DNA from: Epiperipatus broadwayi
Taxonomy: Eukaryota; Onychophora; Udeonychophora; Euonychophora; Peripatidae
Assembly: GCA_028023455.1 (NCBI GenBank)
Contig: JAQFVV010012396.1
Span: 22,258,750 to 22,322,749 of the forward strand
Reading direction: 5' to 3'
DNA length: 64,000 nucleotides
A program made the position numbers and the translations under genes. The notes below the pieces were generated by a model. The model ran no database searches. It had not been told where the DNA came from and was given only the letters and a program-made list of their open reading frames with translations. Positions 22,627 to 36,179 of the stretch are shown here, piece by piece (within the stretch, counting starts at the first letter, position 1; each line of letters starts with the position of its first letter).

Positions 22627-25600
22627 ATACAAAATAACCTTTTCCTTCACCAATGTTAGAAACATTTTCGGGGACAAATTACAAACAAAATAAAAAAAAG
22701 GATGACAACTTTGAATATTTACTGATTATTATGAATGCTTTTACAGTATAACTTAAATTTCTTGTTGAAAATAAAATCTATATCTCAAGTTTGTTTAAGT
22801 TATATTTTAATATTTTATAGTAATTACTTGAAAAGATCTATCCAGGTTTCTAGGAACCTGAATACAATTTTAAATTAAACATTAGTTAGTAATAAACACA
22901 AGAAAGTAATTGTAAAATTGTTTAATAAAATGTGAAACAATTTTTGTGGTTCAGATACATTTCGTCATATCATTATTTTAAAGTCATCTAAAAAATTCAT
23001 CCAGTATTACAATCTATATTGTTAACTTACAAAATACTTATTTTTAAAAAATAAATAAAAGTAATTCATTTCATACAAATATTAACTTTATCAGCCATGC
23101 ATTTAATTTTGTATCATAATTGTTATTATAAATTTTATTAAACGCACATTATTATATTAAGTAATATTTACTAAGGCTGTAACCTTAGGAATAAGCGTCT
23201 GAAAAATTCGAAGGTAATTGTTATTGTAATTCTTTAACAGTTTATTATTATAATACACTAATGGTGATTATCCTACTTTAGAATAAAACTTTATATTATA
23301 TTTCTTAATTATTGTTTAAGAATTAGAACATATAAATATAGAAAGGTCTACTGGAAGGGAAACATAACTTTAATGTTGTCTGTATTAAATAATAGCTTAG
23401 ATAATTACTGTACAAAGAATTTGGAAGATAACATATGTAAGCACACTAAGACATGGGTATTAATATAATTAAATTTGATCATGTAACATTACACATCTAC
23501 CTTCAAACACAACACCAATAACAAAACCAAATTTGTTTATTGCATTTCTATAAAAGGCATAATAAGGCAGTACTGTTTGTTACTCATAACAACAGATGTA
23601 AATAATGATCTCTGTAAACTGCACCTAAAATCTTTCTATATCTGGATTCTGAACAGAATTGTTTTAAGTAAATATCACCCAATTTTTATTTATTGCCACA
23701 GGTAGTCCAAACTTAATACTGTTATGTTTTTTTCATAGTCTAATAAAGTTCTTTGAAAAATAATTATACTATTAGTTTCATAACATAAAGCATGCATAAA
23801 AAATTGAACTATGTTCCTGACTTCCAAAATAAATTTAATATAATTTAATGTCATGTTTACTTAAAAGTGAAAAAAAAAATTATTCCATAAATCATAAGGA
23901 GTAATTTTAGATTTAAATGTGTTGCAGTATTGTTTTAATACGTATTAAAAAATACTAAAATGTTTATAATTATTCCGAAGAAATGTAAAATGATCAATCA
24001 AAAGGCATTGTTTTATTAAATAGATTCACATCACAAATAATAAATGATTATATAAATGATAGAATAAAAGATTTATATTACAAATCAGTTAAAATTGAAA
24101 CTTTAAATTAAATAGATTTTAATTTTCAAATAAAAGTCATTCAATATAAGGGCATAAAATAAGTGTGTATGGAGATACATATTTTCTTTGAAATATTTAA
24201 TTTATTAATTATATATCTTGGGAAATGAGTGCTATTATTTAAATATGAGATAAATATTATGTGTTATTAATTTTTGAAAGCTAAAGAGATATTTACAATT
24301 ACATGAATCTGCTAGAAATAAAAAAAATACAGTGATGAGTTTAATAACATAGTTAATTAATTTTGTTCAAGTTACATTCGAGTGTTGGTATATTTACCTT
24401 TAATGGTACATTGCAGATATATATGTATATATTTTTCAAGCAGAGGATATTGAGTATTTGCATGTTAAATACCATAAATTATGAAAATAACTTAGCTTAA
24501 AGAAAATTCAGAAAGTATTAGTAAAAGTATTCATTTCCAAAACATTATATCAAACTAATGCTTATCCACAATGCATTACCAATGTTTCATTGGTGTAAAT
24601 AAAGTAAATATTATTTTTGTAAGTAATCAGTCATGTATTTAATAAATTGTAGTTAGTCTACTCTATAAGAAATCATACATAATTAATAAAAGTGTTAAAT
24701 GTCAATAAATATAGTTTATGTGAATTCTGAATGTGAGTTGTCTAGAATCTAGAGTAAAAGAAAAACATGTAAGAGTAATAGCTATTTGGTGTATAAATAC
24801 AAGTATTATTCTTTAGGAAATTAATAGATCTTTATGGATAACTAATATAGAGTATATTAAAACATCAACAAATGTCATGTGTATAATAAAGGTATTGGGT
24901 ATATACATAAATGTTATATATATAATAAGTGTTATGCATATAACAAATGTATTATTATATTAGTTAAATTAATCTCTTATATGTTATGTAGAAATAATTT
25001 AATATGTAAATCAGAAAAACTCATGACTTGTTGATCTTTACTGTAATAATTTTCTAAATGTAATGTTCATGGAAGAAATCAGAAAATTATAAATAGTATA
25101 ATTTACGAAAGGAAAGAAGTAGAAAAAGGTAATCATTTGTTCTTGTTGCTATGGTACTAATAAATAATATTAATGTGGTGACTTTTTAGACTACACAATG
25201 CTCACCCAATATAGAATGTTACACTCAATCATCTTCCAGGTTCTGGAAGAAATTTACAATAAAACTAAATTGCCATTGGAACAATTAATTAATTGATATT
25301 TATCTCTGTTTCCTATTGATGGTTCACATCAACTGTTGCAATGCATTGATGTTTACAATAAACTATGATTTCTTTTAAAATAAAGGTATAAAATTATACG
25401 AGTATACTATTATACAATATATAAAACTACCAGTTAATGTAGTTCAAACACGATAAATCGCAGACACGTACAAAACATATCATGATTTCAAATAACTAAT
25501 CTTTATATAGGCAACATTCAATTTTTGCTTTAAAAAGTTTATGCACAGATATCAGGAAGTTAAAGACTTACCATAGGTTAGCAACAATTAATCTAAAAGC

Positions 25601-28201
25601 TCTAGTTTTAATTAAAGTAAGTTTTTCAAATAAATTGCTGAAAATAAACTTTATATTACTATTTATAATTTTGCATATATATATATTGGTGTACCATGTA
25701 AATATAATTTATTAATAACAATAAACAATTTAAAATACACATGTTTATATTTATATACACTAATAATCAAACTAATATTTTGTAATATTGTTCATGTAAT
25801 AATCGTTTTAAAATTAGACATGATTTACTTTAATGAATGTATACTTGTATATTGACATTTTTAGGAAAGTTTATTACTTATATAGAGGTGGAGTAAAATA
25901 TTCTTGAATAAAATGAATAATAAATGCCAGTAAGGTATTGAATAGTTTAGACATAGCTTTAGAATTAAAATATTTTACATAGAGCTGAATAATTTTTGTT
26001 AAAAAATATTGACATTCTTTGCACTGAATAATTTCTTGCTGGACAAAAATATTACTGCTAGATATAAGAATCTTTTGGCATGGATTTTAATAATGCATTT
26101 TAATTTTTATTATTATTTTTATGAACTTTGAATTCACTAAGCTGAAGTACCAAAGCTAAACAATGTTGTTTATCCTGTTCACTGTGACTCATAGAGCAAG
26201 TTCAAAGTCCATTATCTGCATAGGAAATCAAGTGATTCAAATAATATATTTGTATGTGCCACACACTTGATGGTGAAAAAAGTATCAAAAAAATCACAAT
26301 TCATTATTTCAATAGTAAATGTTTACATTAAAAGTAAATAAGATACCATGCTATGGTCTCATATTACCAGATTACTTACTTTGCACAAATTATTATATAT
26401 TAGGTATTTGATAATACCATATTATGAAACTATATATCCCAATTTTCACCTCTAAACAAATATTATGTCTCTGGTCACCTGATATATTGTAATCTATTGA
26501 ATTATTTTAAAAACACAATTTTTAAAATTATAATATAATCATTTTTGCATAGGTCAGAATTATGTTAGATCTGATCAGATATAGTCATATGTTCATATCC
26601 TCAGTAAACACTTATAAAACCATTAAAAATTAATATGTTATATTAGCAATCATGATTTGAAATAAAAGTAATTTTTTAATGGCAAATAAATTAATGGAAA
26701 TTTTCAAAAATTTTATTTTGTATAATACACGCCATAGTACCAAAATTTTTTCCTGTGAAAATTGTCATGGTTTTAATTTAGTGAGTAGTTTATATGTGTA
26801 GTTTGCCAAATGCTGATAAAAGTTTGATATTTGATCCTGTTATAAAAAGCTTTCTTATTTTAATAATTCTGTTTATTTTATATTAATTAACTCAACAAAA
26901 ACTAGATCTGAGACAAATTGTGAACGAAAATATTCAAGAGTTAGCTTTCTGAATTTTTCAATGAAAATTCAAATTAGCTCTATATTTAACTAATATAATA
27001 AAAATTAATTGCCAATTTTACAGAATGTTTCTTCATCTGTTGACTCCTCCAAGTGTTTATCAATAGTTGACGGAAAATATATAACCTGTTGGGAAGATTT
27101 GTAAATATATGTGTTAAAGTTTAATTTGGAAAAGTTTTGATTTTATGAATTTTTGAGTTTGTCATCATTTCTCTCTATATTTCTATATTTAGAAGAACAG
27201 TGTCAAATTTGCTTATAATTATATTAATATGTTTTTACTGCTTAGGCCTAACTGTTCAGTATTTTTTAATCATAACGTTTGTATATATAAATTTGAGAGT
27301 GATACATAGATCTGAGTCATTAATGTGTAAACAATAAATTACTTAAATACACTTCCTTTAATGTAGTTTCAAGCTATTTATTGTTAATTCTAATGAAGAT
27401 TTATATTCAGTTTTATATTTAATAAAACAATATTTAACAAAAGTCATTTGCCTTCCAAAAGGATATAGAACACATAAAAATTGCATTTGTTAATTTTTTC
27501 CATAATTATCGCTCATAGCTAGTGTTTTTGACAGACAATTAATTTAAAAATATATTTGTTTGTTTATTCAGATTTCTCATCCACTCCATAACATTGAATT
27601 AAAATTGATTTTTATATGTAAAATCATCAGGAAAATTTAAAAGTAATGAATAACATTATATTGCATAAGATTAACTGTTTATTAGATAAAAAGTACGTAT
27701 ATATTATTGATGTGATGTAAAATAGTTTTTAATTAAATGAAGTAAAAGTTCTTGGGTAAATATAATAACATGTACAAATATTCCTTTTTTCCAAATCCTT
27801 TTAATGCCATAATAAACTCAACTACTTCATACTTTTATTGCCCAATTATTTTTCAAATCCTACTTTATTTCTTGTTTTTGTATTTCATTTTAATAAAAAA
27901 GTGTTTTGTTAGTTCCACTATCCCAGACTCACATTAGCCAATTTTATTATAAAATTTAAATAAAACAAAAAAATCTGAAATCTCTACAAGTTTAACTAAT
28001 TTTAGCATTAAATTTCTCACACTTTTTGTAAAATTTAATTTGACCCTCTTTCAAGATTCGACATTTAAAAATTATCTGTTTAATAATTTTTCTAACATAT
28101 TAACATAAAGTAGATTTATAATATATATTTTTGTTTAATGTCCTTTTTTTCCCCTTGTATCTCTTGCCCTTGCATAAAATATCAATAACCTTCTAGGGAC
28201 A
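22627..28201. other. Long AT-rich intergenic stretch, nothing recognised
   Basis: This 5.6 kb holds no frame with convincing coding character. The longest is 61 codons (27752-27937), rich in Phe, Tyr, Ile and Asn. I found no RNA gene, long repeat or inverted structure beyond short AT runs (for example near 25675-25685). Confidence 0.6.
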
Positions 28202-29040
28202 CCATCAGCATTTTCAAACATTATGTGATTTCTCCAAGTTCAATCCGTCTTCTCCAATCTCTAGCCTCCTTTCTTCATATCATAACTGCACACTGTTTTA
28301 TTTTATCTATCCATCTCATGGATGATTTCTGTCTAAGTTTTTTTACAATCTCTTGGAATCCAATTTAAGATTTCAACAATCCATCTATTATCATATCTTC
28401 TAGTAATATATCCAGGTCAACTCTACTCCAGTCTCTTAATTCTTTCAATAATGTCAGAAACAGCTGATTGTTTTCTTACCCATGTATTTAATTTTTCATC
28501 ACTTTTGTTACTTTTAACATGCATCTCTCAATTTTTGAATGATCTAATTCTTTGTATTGCTTTTTTATTAATTGTCCAAGTCTCAGATCCATAAGTAAGA
28601 ATTGATAAAACATTTATTAAAAACATTATTTTTCAAACACAGAAGCATATTTTCTTTAAATATTAAGTTATTTCTGCTACAAGCCTTCCAACCAAGCTTA
28701 ATCCTATGATTAATTTCATCCATTATGTTTCCATTGTATTAGTAATCTGAATAAGATATTTGTAGTTGTTAATTTTCTCTAACTCATCTTTATCATTTAT
28801 TATTATTTTGAAAAAATCCATTGAACATTACTTAGATCTTTTTAATGTTTACCTTTAGTCTTCCTTTTATATGATAACTCTTGCAATATTTCCTGAAGCT
28901 CCGAATCATCCCTTGCAAAAAGAACTATATTATCGCAAAATTTAGATGACTTAAATAATATACATTTACTTTTATTCTTTTAGCTTCCTTTTTTAATCCA
29001 AGTAAATTCTTCTTGCAGCATTGCTGTAAAACATTTCTAT
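28202..29040 (-). mobile_element. RTE-type LINE, 3' half, antisense and decayed
   Basis: On the minus strand this begins in the RT palm (an LFTAMLQE-like block followed by KFCDNIVLFARDDSELQEIL) and continues through a NNYKYLI-like block, an IKLGWKACSRNNLI-like block and LTYGSETWTINKKAIQ. It ends in the C-terminal DNIIERIKRLE/DRWIVEILNWIPRDCK-like region and 3' tail. Order and wording match the better-preserved plus-strand copy at 36.55-39.43 kb. In motif C the sequence reads FCDN instead of FADD, so a catalytic Asp is lost. Several frameshifts make it a pseudogene. The 5' end is truncated in the palm domain. Confidence 0.75.
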
Positions 29041-29084
29041 AGTGTACAGTAATTTATTATTATATAATTCCAAATTATTTTTTA

Positions 29085-29440
29085 ATTTATATTAATTTTC
29101 TCTAGTCTTATAAATCGATCTTTCCCCCCATTCTTTTGATTTAAGTAATGGTAGTAGATTTTCTACACATTTATATCCTTTCTTGTATAAATACATGAAA
29201 GTAAATTGTCTATTTTTAAATTTGAATATTGTAATAACTTGTTTGCCCTATGTGTCTGTTGACTTTTTCACATAGTTTAATTAAACTTTTTTTTTTCATT
29301 CATATATTATAATCTTCCAAACATTTTAAACTTAATTTTAATTTCTCCTCATTAAAATGTTTTCTGCCATTTGATCTTAAATAACCTCATTTTCTGCCCA
29401 TTATTTAACATCCAGTATATATTTACATCTTTTTTATATT
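29085..29440 (-). mobile_element. LINE fragment, antisense, same family as 29.80-31.22 kb
   Basis: In reverse orientation, blocks such as TTAAAATGTTTGGAAGATTA, GAAAAAGTCAACAGACACATAGGGC and TATACAAGAAAGGATATAAATGTGT, then a TCAAAAGAATGGGG-like stretch, follow in order the sense sequence at about 30340-30680 of the neighbouring LINE. Conservation is weak and frames are broken. It represents the region between the RT and the C-terminal zinc finger. Confidence 0.45.
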
Positions 29441-30414
29441 CTACTTAAAAAAATTCTGAGTTCTCTGGCTAATGTTTGATTTCTGTCTTCATACAGAGAA
29501 TGGTAATTAACCTCAAAAGCAGTTTTGAATTAGTTCTTAGCTCAGCAAAAAAAATATTTATTTGTCTTGATAGTAGAAATATGTTCTGCTTAACTAGCTA
29601 ATTTGATGCTTGAATATCACGTGACATGCTATGTAACTTACCATATGATTTTATTTTTTTATTTTAGATTTTAATGAACATTTTTATATATAAAAAAAAA
29701 ACTATTAAATTTAGTGCTATAAAATAAATATACATCATTTGATAATACTAAAATCGTTGTTAAGATCTATATTTTCATTACGTAATATAATACTTTTAAC
29801 TGTAGAGGGCAGTGAAATGGAAAGAGCAATAGAAATATTAAGAAGAAGGATAGGTAGGTGGTAAGGGAGTACATATTTTGTCAGGTCTTTTTTTTGCAGA
29901 TGATCTTTTTTTGTGTGCAGAAAGAAGGGAAGATATGGAAGTTATGCTGATGACATAAGCAAGGGTAGGTAAAGAGATGGGGATTAAATTTAGTGAAGAA
30001 AAATAAAATATAATGATGGTTAATACTGGAGAAAGAGAAGATGTAGAATTTTTATTGGGAGATATTAAGTTAAGTGTGGTGAATAGATATAGTTATTTGG
30101 AAATTATTTTAAGTAATCAGAAAAATTATTTGGATGAATGGGAGAAAAAATTGATAAATGAAGCAAAGAAAAGATAGGGATTGATAAAGAAATTAACAGT
30201 GTTTTCATATAATAAATATGATGTAGCTAGAATTATATGGAAGGAAGTTGCAGTAGCAGGGTTAACATATGGTAATTATGCATTATGTGTTAGTAAAGGG
30301 GTATTAAGTTATTTAGAAAAAGTTTAAAGGGAAGTAGAAAGACATGCATTGAATGCAGATGTATGGACAGCAAGGGAGGCAATTCAAGGAAAAATGGGAT
30401 AGTCAAGTTTTCAT

Positions 30415-30699
30415 ATGAGAGATGCAAAAAGTAAAATGAAAATGTTTGGTAGATTGAAGTTTATGGATAATAAAAGAATAGCCAAAATAGTATTTAATTG
30501 GTTTATGAATAAAGGAAAGGTAACAAGATGGGTGAGAATAGTAATGTGGTATGCAAAAGATTTGGATAAAGAATTTATATCAGTATATTTTTACAAAAGA
30601 TGGGGTAATTGTGTTGAGAGTATTGTTGAGTGTTATAGAAGTAAGGAATGGGATAAAAGAATAGATTTATTAATAAAGAATAGAGAGATGGAGAAATAG
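30415..30699 (+). pseudogene. LINE ORF2 connection region fragment
   Basis: A 94-codon open piece of the LINE, rich in Lys, Arg and Trp (FGRLKFMDNKRIAKIVFNWF), lying between the RT thumb and the terminal zinc finger. The initiating Met is not a true start. The frame simply opens after an upstream stop (TAG at about 30400). It ends at a TAG that separates it from the next coding piece. No catalytic motif is expected here. Confidence 0.6.
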
Positions 30700-30850
30700 T
30701 ATGGAGAATAAAAAGAGTTTAAATAAATATAGAAATAAACAGAATATTAGGTGTGAGTTAATATATGATAATAGTAAGGAAAGTAGTTTATTATTTAAGG
30801 CTCGAACGGGATCTTTAGCTACAAGAGAATATACATGTAAATAGAAAAAT

Positions 30851-31045
30851 ATGGGTGATTTATTTTGTAAATTATGTAAGGAAGGAATAGAAAATATTAG
30901 TCATTTGTTAATTGAATGTAAATGCTTGAAAAGAGAAAGAGTACATATAATGAAGTTATGGAAGAATAAATATGAAAAAATGATTATACAGAAAGTGAAT
31001 TATTGGTTTTTATGCTGGGTTTGGGAAAAGATAAGGGGGATTTAG
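30851..31045 (+). pseudogene. LINE ORF2 C-terminal zinc-finger fragment
   Basis: This 64-codon frame starts MGDLFCKLCKEGIENISHLL and has the C-x2-C-x8-H-x4/5-C pattern typical of the zinc-binding segment at the C-terminus of many non-LTR ORF2 proteins. That segment contributes to RNA/target binding during retrotransposition. It is preceded by an in-frame stop (TAG at about 30841), and the downstream W-rich tail runs into the 3' UTR. Confidence 0.65.
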
Positions 31046-31223
31046 TTATAAAGGCTATAAAGTTGACAAAGATTATGTTGTGGAAATGGGATGGAGCAGA
31101 ATATGGGAAAATTTAGAGTGGGGAATGGAAAATAAAGTGGCAACCGGTTTATCTGGGCATAATTGCTGAGATATTCTAGACTTCGTTTAAGGAGAAGCCA
31201 CAGTCCATCACATCACATCACAT

Positions 31224-34152
31224 AGGGACGATTCCTGTTCTGGTACTTCCGGCACGCTAACTTCTTAGGAAGTCTCAAGCAATGAAGACACAGAAATATT
31301 ATTTATACATTTAGAATTATTAGCGGTTATAAAATTTTAATTATTTGTTTATAATTTGTACATTGCATTCTAATAAATTAAGAAAATATGAATTTAATCC
31401 CAATTTGAAAACCAAGACGAATGATCACAATATCATTATTTTTTTTTTACAAATATTAATTTTTAAATTAAAATGAAAGCAATTAAAACATTATCAAAAC
31501 AAAATAAATTTATTTATATTAATTCTAAAAATAGAAAGTAACAAATTGAGATAACAATAGCGGATTTTCAAATACATTGATCACAAAGCGAATCATTTGT
31601 TTACAAACAGGTAAATAATTATTTTAATATAATCACATTCGTTATTAATATTTTTTTAAAAAAAGAAATGCAATATTTAATTATTAAATGCTTTTTTTTT
31701 ATTTTATTAAAAAAGAAGATATTGATCATTTTTAATAACTTTTCGTAAAACTTAATAAGGTTTTTATAATTGAATGCAAGAAAATTGAGATAAAAAACAT
31801 AAGATGTAGCTTATGGCAAAAACAATAAATGAAGATTATATTGCTAAGCTATTTAATAAAAAATGATATATCTATAAAACCGAATAGATTAAATTTGAAC
31901 ATACTAAATATATATATATATGTCTTTATGATGTGAATATATTACTACATTTTATAACGAACTAAAATATTCAAGAATAAAGTCATATTTTTTTTATCAC
32001 TGTAAGCTTGATTAATGAATAGATGTTAGATAGTAATATGGTGTTAAATCTTAATCTATTTACATTCTCCGAATTAGTTTTTAAATTATGGTCTTTGATA
32101 ATCAGAAATTTTAAGATTTGGACTTGTCATACCTGGAACTTTTTGGGTCTAATGCACTTTTCATCCAGATCCAAAACTCCTCACATTCTGTGGACTTGGA
32201 TAAAATAGCACTGTATAGGGATTTAATAATGTATCAATGATTGATTTCTCAAGCTTACAATAGATGTCAGTACTAAAGTATTTGCTCAAAGAGAGCACCA
32301 ATGTAATGCTAAAAATATGTCAAAATAAATAATGATTGCTATTAAATAAAAAGTGCCTAAAGAAACTAATCATTATCGAAAAGTAGGACAACATACACAG
32401 ATAAGTTTTTTAAACAAATAAGCATTTAAAATTTTATGAAAATAAATTTTGAATGACTTATAAATAGTTTGTAAGATTTATGATGCAAAACTAAACAAGG
32501 TTTTATGAATTCTGCAGTTCTTATTAATGAAATGTGAATTAATTATATAGCTTTATACATATGAAAATGAAATATCTTATGTGATGTTAATATTATTTGA
32601 GCAAAATTGCTTAAGATATCTATTATTTTCAAATAAACATCACACAATTTATTTTAAAATTTGAATGGTATGAAAAAAGTAAACTAGCTACTTTTTGTGT
32701 TACTTCTTACTAAAAATGTCCAATATTAATAGGCTGTCTAGAAATGTTGATATAGAACTACCATTTAGTGTTTATTGATTACTCACACTTACAAAATAGA
32801 CTCAAAAGGCCAGTAAATAGAGTGGATTACTATTCCTCAAATAACATTATGGTGAATGCTGTTTAAAAAATTAGAATAATTATTCCTATATTCATATGTT
32901 TCAAAATTTTTATATCAGTTATAATATTTATTTCAAGTTTAAAATATCTATAAATAAACTAGTATATATGTATATACTGTAGATAAATATATTGTACTTT
33001 GACAAAGATATGTTGTACTGAAAGCCTGGCACAGCAAAGTGACAAATATTATTTAGTATCAAAAATTTATTACTGTAATACTTGATAATTATTTACATTC
33101 TCTTATAGAATATATTTTATGATATATATATGCATTTGATTTATATAAGTGTAACAAATAATTCTCTATCATAATTACATAACATTATCTATTACCATTA
33201 GAAGACAGGTAGTCTTTTTCACCAAAAAGTGAAAATATAAAGTTAGCAGGAAAAAAGTAATTAATATTAGTATTGCATCTTCATTTATTGACACCTAGTG
33301 GTGAGTATTTATTAAACCAGGTTGACATACCAAAGAGTATTTTTCCATCAACTAACTTATTAAGCTTTCCTCATTTACATGACTGATCCAGATGTACTCA
33401 TCTTTATCTGAATATCTTTTTTCTGTTTTGCTTTATTTTTTTTCCAATTTGTTTGGATTTTTTTAAAAAACTTTTAATTAATAACATCTCTTCCTTGGGT
33501 TACTTATTATTTATGGTAAGGTCAAACAGCAGCTTATCATTGTGCTATCAAAAAAACATATACCAAATTGTGAATAATAAGTCATTGGCTGTTCCTATAT
33601 GTTTTACCATATTTTTTACAAGTAGGCAGATTGCCATCCACAGACTCACCAAAAGGCAATGCCATTTAGTAATATTAGTAATAGAAGTAATTTATTATTA
33701 ATGGTCATATTATAATATTGATATATATTCAAACTATAATGAAACAATTTTTTATATATTTTATTTTTTTTACTTATTGTTATTATGCAGTGCACTGATA
33801 AGGTGAGAAAATCTATGACTCAAGGTACATAAAATTTGGGAAAATTTAGTGACTTCTGGTGTGCATGTTTTACATGCAACTCCTGAATGACCAATCATTT
33901 GATTCTATTTTAATTATGTAGTGATCTTGAAATATAAGTCATTGTATTTGTTTAACATGTCTATAAATTGAGTTTTAAATTTGTACTAAAATTTATAATT
34001 TTTATTATTTTTGAGAAATTAAGGTCCCCAAACAAAACAAGTTTATAGTTTTAGAAAATTAAAAATCTATCTATCTAATCATCTAAGATTGTTTATTAAA
34101 TGGCTATTTAATTGTTCTTTGCTGAAAAGTATGAAAATAATTTTAAGATGTG
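31224..34152. other. AT-rich intergenic DNA
   Basis: No gene, RNA or clear repeat. A short microsatellite-like AT run occurs near 31911-31922. Frames at 32023-32208 and 33453-33701 show no domain. Confidence 0.55.
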
Positions 34153-34220
<68 letters not shown>

Positions 34221-34249
34221 CATCATCATCATCATCATCATCATTATTA
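34153..34249. repeat. (ATT)n(ATC)n compound microsatellite
   Basis: About 22 ATT units run directly into about 8 ATC units and back to ATT. The following sequence GAACTTTATTCAGACCAAAA to TATGTGCTCACATT recurs after a second ATC/ATT run at about 34338-34367, so the microsatellite and about 90 bases of flank are tandemly duplicated (to about 34440). Confidence 0.9.
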
Positions 34250-34440
34250 CTGAAAAGGGAACTTTATTCAGACCAAAAATACAAGGTTACATTTATAATT
34301 TCCATATATATGTGCTCACATTTTAGATATGATTTTATTACCATCATCATCATCATTATTATTATTTAAAATGGAACTTTATTCAAACCAAAAGAAGAAG
34401 ATTACATTGATATTTTCCATATACATGTGCTCACATTGGT
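34250..34440. repeat. Tandem duplicate flanking the microsatellite
   Basis: Two copies of a block starting with an AACTTTATTCAxACCAAAA core and ending in TTTCCATATA-ATGTGCTCACATT, at about 34258-34324 and 34370-34437, each preceded by an ATC/ATT run. They read like the 3' end of an element with a simple-repeat tail, copied in tandem. Confidence 0.6.
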
Positions 34441-34447
34441 AGTCATA

Positions 34448-34451
<4 letters not shown>

Positions 34452-34520
<69 letters not shown>
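34452..34520. repeat. (AT)n microsatellite
   Basis: About 69 bases of AT dinucleotides with a single phase break near 34484. Confidence 0.95.
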
Positions 34521-34523
<3 letters not shown>

Positions 34524-34549
34524 TTTGCTATGTTTAAATAGGTAGTTCA

Positions 34550-35600
34550 TGGTTGTAGTGTAAGTCTAAACTGAGCAAGAAGATAGATTAGATTATCTGA
34601 AAAGTTTATATTATTAAATTTATATAGCATTAACTAGTATTTATTACTGCATAGATTCAATTTAAGTTGTTTTATTAGGTTGCATTTTGATTTGGTTCCT
34701 AGTACACATGTATGCAGAACATATTTTTATTTGTATATATTGTCTGTAATGGCTTGAGAGCCTTCTGATATTGGTTTCTTGTCAGATTGCATATGAATCT
34801 GATGGCAATAATGTGTATCTCTATATCCTGGAATATTATGTACCAATTGGTTGTTTTGCATTGTCTTGCAACATTAAAGATTTGAGTGTTGTTTTATGAA
34901 TGACCACATAGTTTGTGAATATATCAGGATATGCTATTTTACTATTTCTGTTTTTTAATAGTGCTAATTTGTTGTGAAATGTAATGCATGTCATCTTGTA
35001 TTATTGCCAAAAGTGAAGTGCATCATGGGCACTGTGATGATGGATAGTTTTTGATATGTGCTGATAGTATCTTGATTAGAGGTATTTGATTATCTGTTTG
35101 TATTAACTATGTCATTTCAGACACCTAGTGCAGAAATGTTGTAGAATAGGTATTGTTATATCCTTTTCTGCTCAATGGTATACTATACAGAAGGGATTCT
35201 AGTATATAGTCAACTGTATCTGAAAAAGTATGATATTGGTAAAGAGAAGACGTTTAGCAATCCCTAAGCTGCCAGTTGTTGATTCTGAGCATTTGGGTAA
35301 AGGTATCTGGTGTATGGCTGGGATATACAGGGTATAGACCTGTCAATATGAACATTTGGTTGTTTCTTGTGGTGATGTTTGAGTATATGTGATTATAAAC
35401 CAGGATGATAGGTAGTAGTGTGAGGATAAATATTTATTTGTTGGCATGATGTTGGATTAGACATTGAAAAGTGGGAAAATGTCTGAGGGTGGCTATCACA
35501 AGTTTTGCAGTCTTCTGTATTTGGAAAATATAAATACTGTGTAATCCCAACCCATTGTACATAGTTGGTAAACAAGGCATCTCATGGGTATTTATTCTAA
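34550..35600 (-). pseudogene. 3' part of minus-strand LINE: C-terminal zinc finger and tail
   Basis: The minus frame at 35393-35575 contains a block reading EDCKTCDSHPQTFSHF, matching the C-x2-C-x(n)-H pattern of LINE ORF2 C-terminal fingers. The expected last Cys is not clear (MSNPTSCQQ follows). The sequence down to about 34550 is GC-richer and of similar TG-rich composition to the LINE at 39.4-43.2 kb, but has only short frames, consistent with decayed 3' sequence. I infer it is the distal part of that LINE, separated from it by later insertions. The continuity is not proven. Confidence 0.4.
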
Positions 35601-35834
35601 CTTACTATTACATAGTAGATTTAATAAATTGTTTTTCTCTTCACTAGTAAAAATTGTAATTATAATTATGCAACTTTTTTCACATTAAATAGTGAAGCTA
35701 TAATTATACTGTAATGTGTAATAGGTCTGCTTAGCAAATTCAAGATTTAATGTTGGAATCTCATACTCATAGCTTTGTGAATAAAGACTGTTGTGATTTA
35801 TTGTACACATATGCAAATGAGTTTGAATTTTTAA

Positions 35835-36140
35835 TTAGTTAGTCCATTGTTTGGAGAGTGCAAAGCATGCCTCTCTTCTATTAATGTCACTGAAATCATT
35901 TGCTATGTAAAAAGTTTCTTTAACTTTTCTTCTGGCATCACTCTTCTCTGTACAAATTATTTGGGCAGAACTGGGTTCAAATACTAGCTGCTTGGTGATT
36001 CCAGAATACTGATGTTCCTTCATTTTTATTATTAACCCTGTTGTATGCATACCTGTGTTGGTAAATTCTTGTATTAATTCTTGATCAAGCCCCTCATATG
36101 GTCTATAAAATGGCATGCCCTCAATTAGGCTGCCATGCAT
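35835..36140 (-). pseudogene. C-terminal fragment of a Penelope-like GIY-YIG protein
   Basis: A 101-codon minus frame whose end reads RRKVKETFYIANDFSDINRR and then FALSKQWTN before the stop. The pattern R-x-(V/I)-K-E-(A/T)-x-x-I ... (D/L)-N-R-x-x-(G/C) closely follows the C-terminal part of GIY-YIG nucleases in Penelope-like elements, including the Glu-containing helix. The beginning (before TNTGMHTTG) has no match and may come from the spacer. The RT is absent. The same coding tail lies on the plus strand in the right arm. Confidence 0.5.
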
Positions 36141-36179
36141 CTTACTATGGTGAGACTCATGCTAACTTTTATACAAGAA

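Larger units (their letters stand above)
29804..31223 (+). mobile_element. LINE (non-LTR retrotransposon), 5'-truncated
   Basis: Sense-strand translation in shifting frames gives an RT motif C (FADDLFLCAERREDMEVM, FADD at 29893-29904) and a GIKFSEEK-like block. It continues through a KYDVARIIWKEV/AGLTYGNYAL-like thumb, a long basic connection and a C-terminal zinc finger. The 3' untranslated region ends in a CATCACATCACATCACAT tail. Single-base stops and frameshifts break ORF2. The 5' end is lost within the palm. A second 3' end of this family lies antisense at 54.71-54.95 kb. The clade cannot be fixed without alignment. The HxxxC-type terminal finger is found in several LINE clades (I, Jockey, R1, CR1-like). 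Confidence 0.7.
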
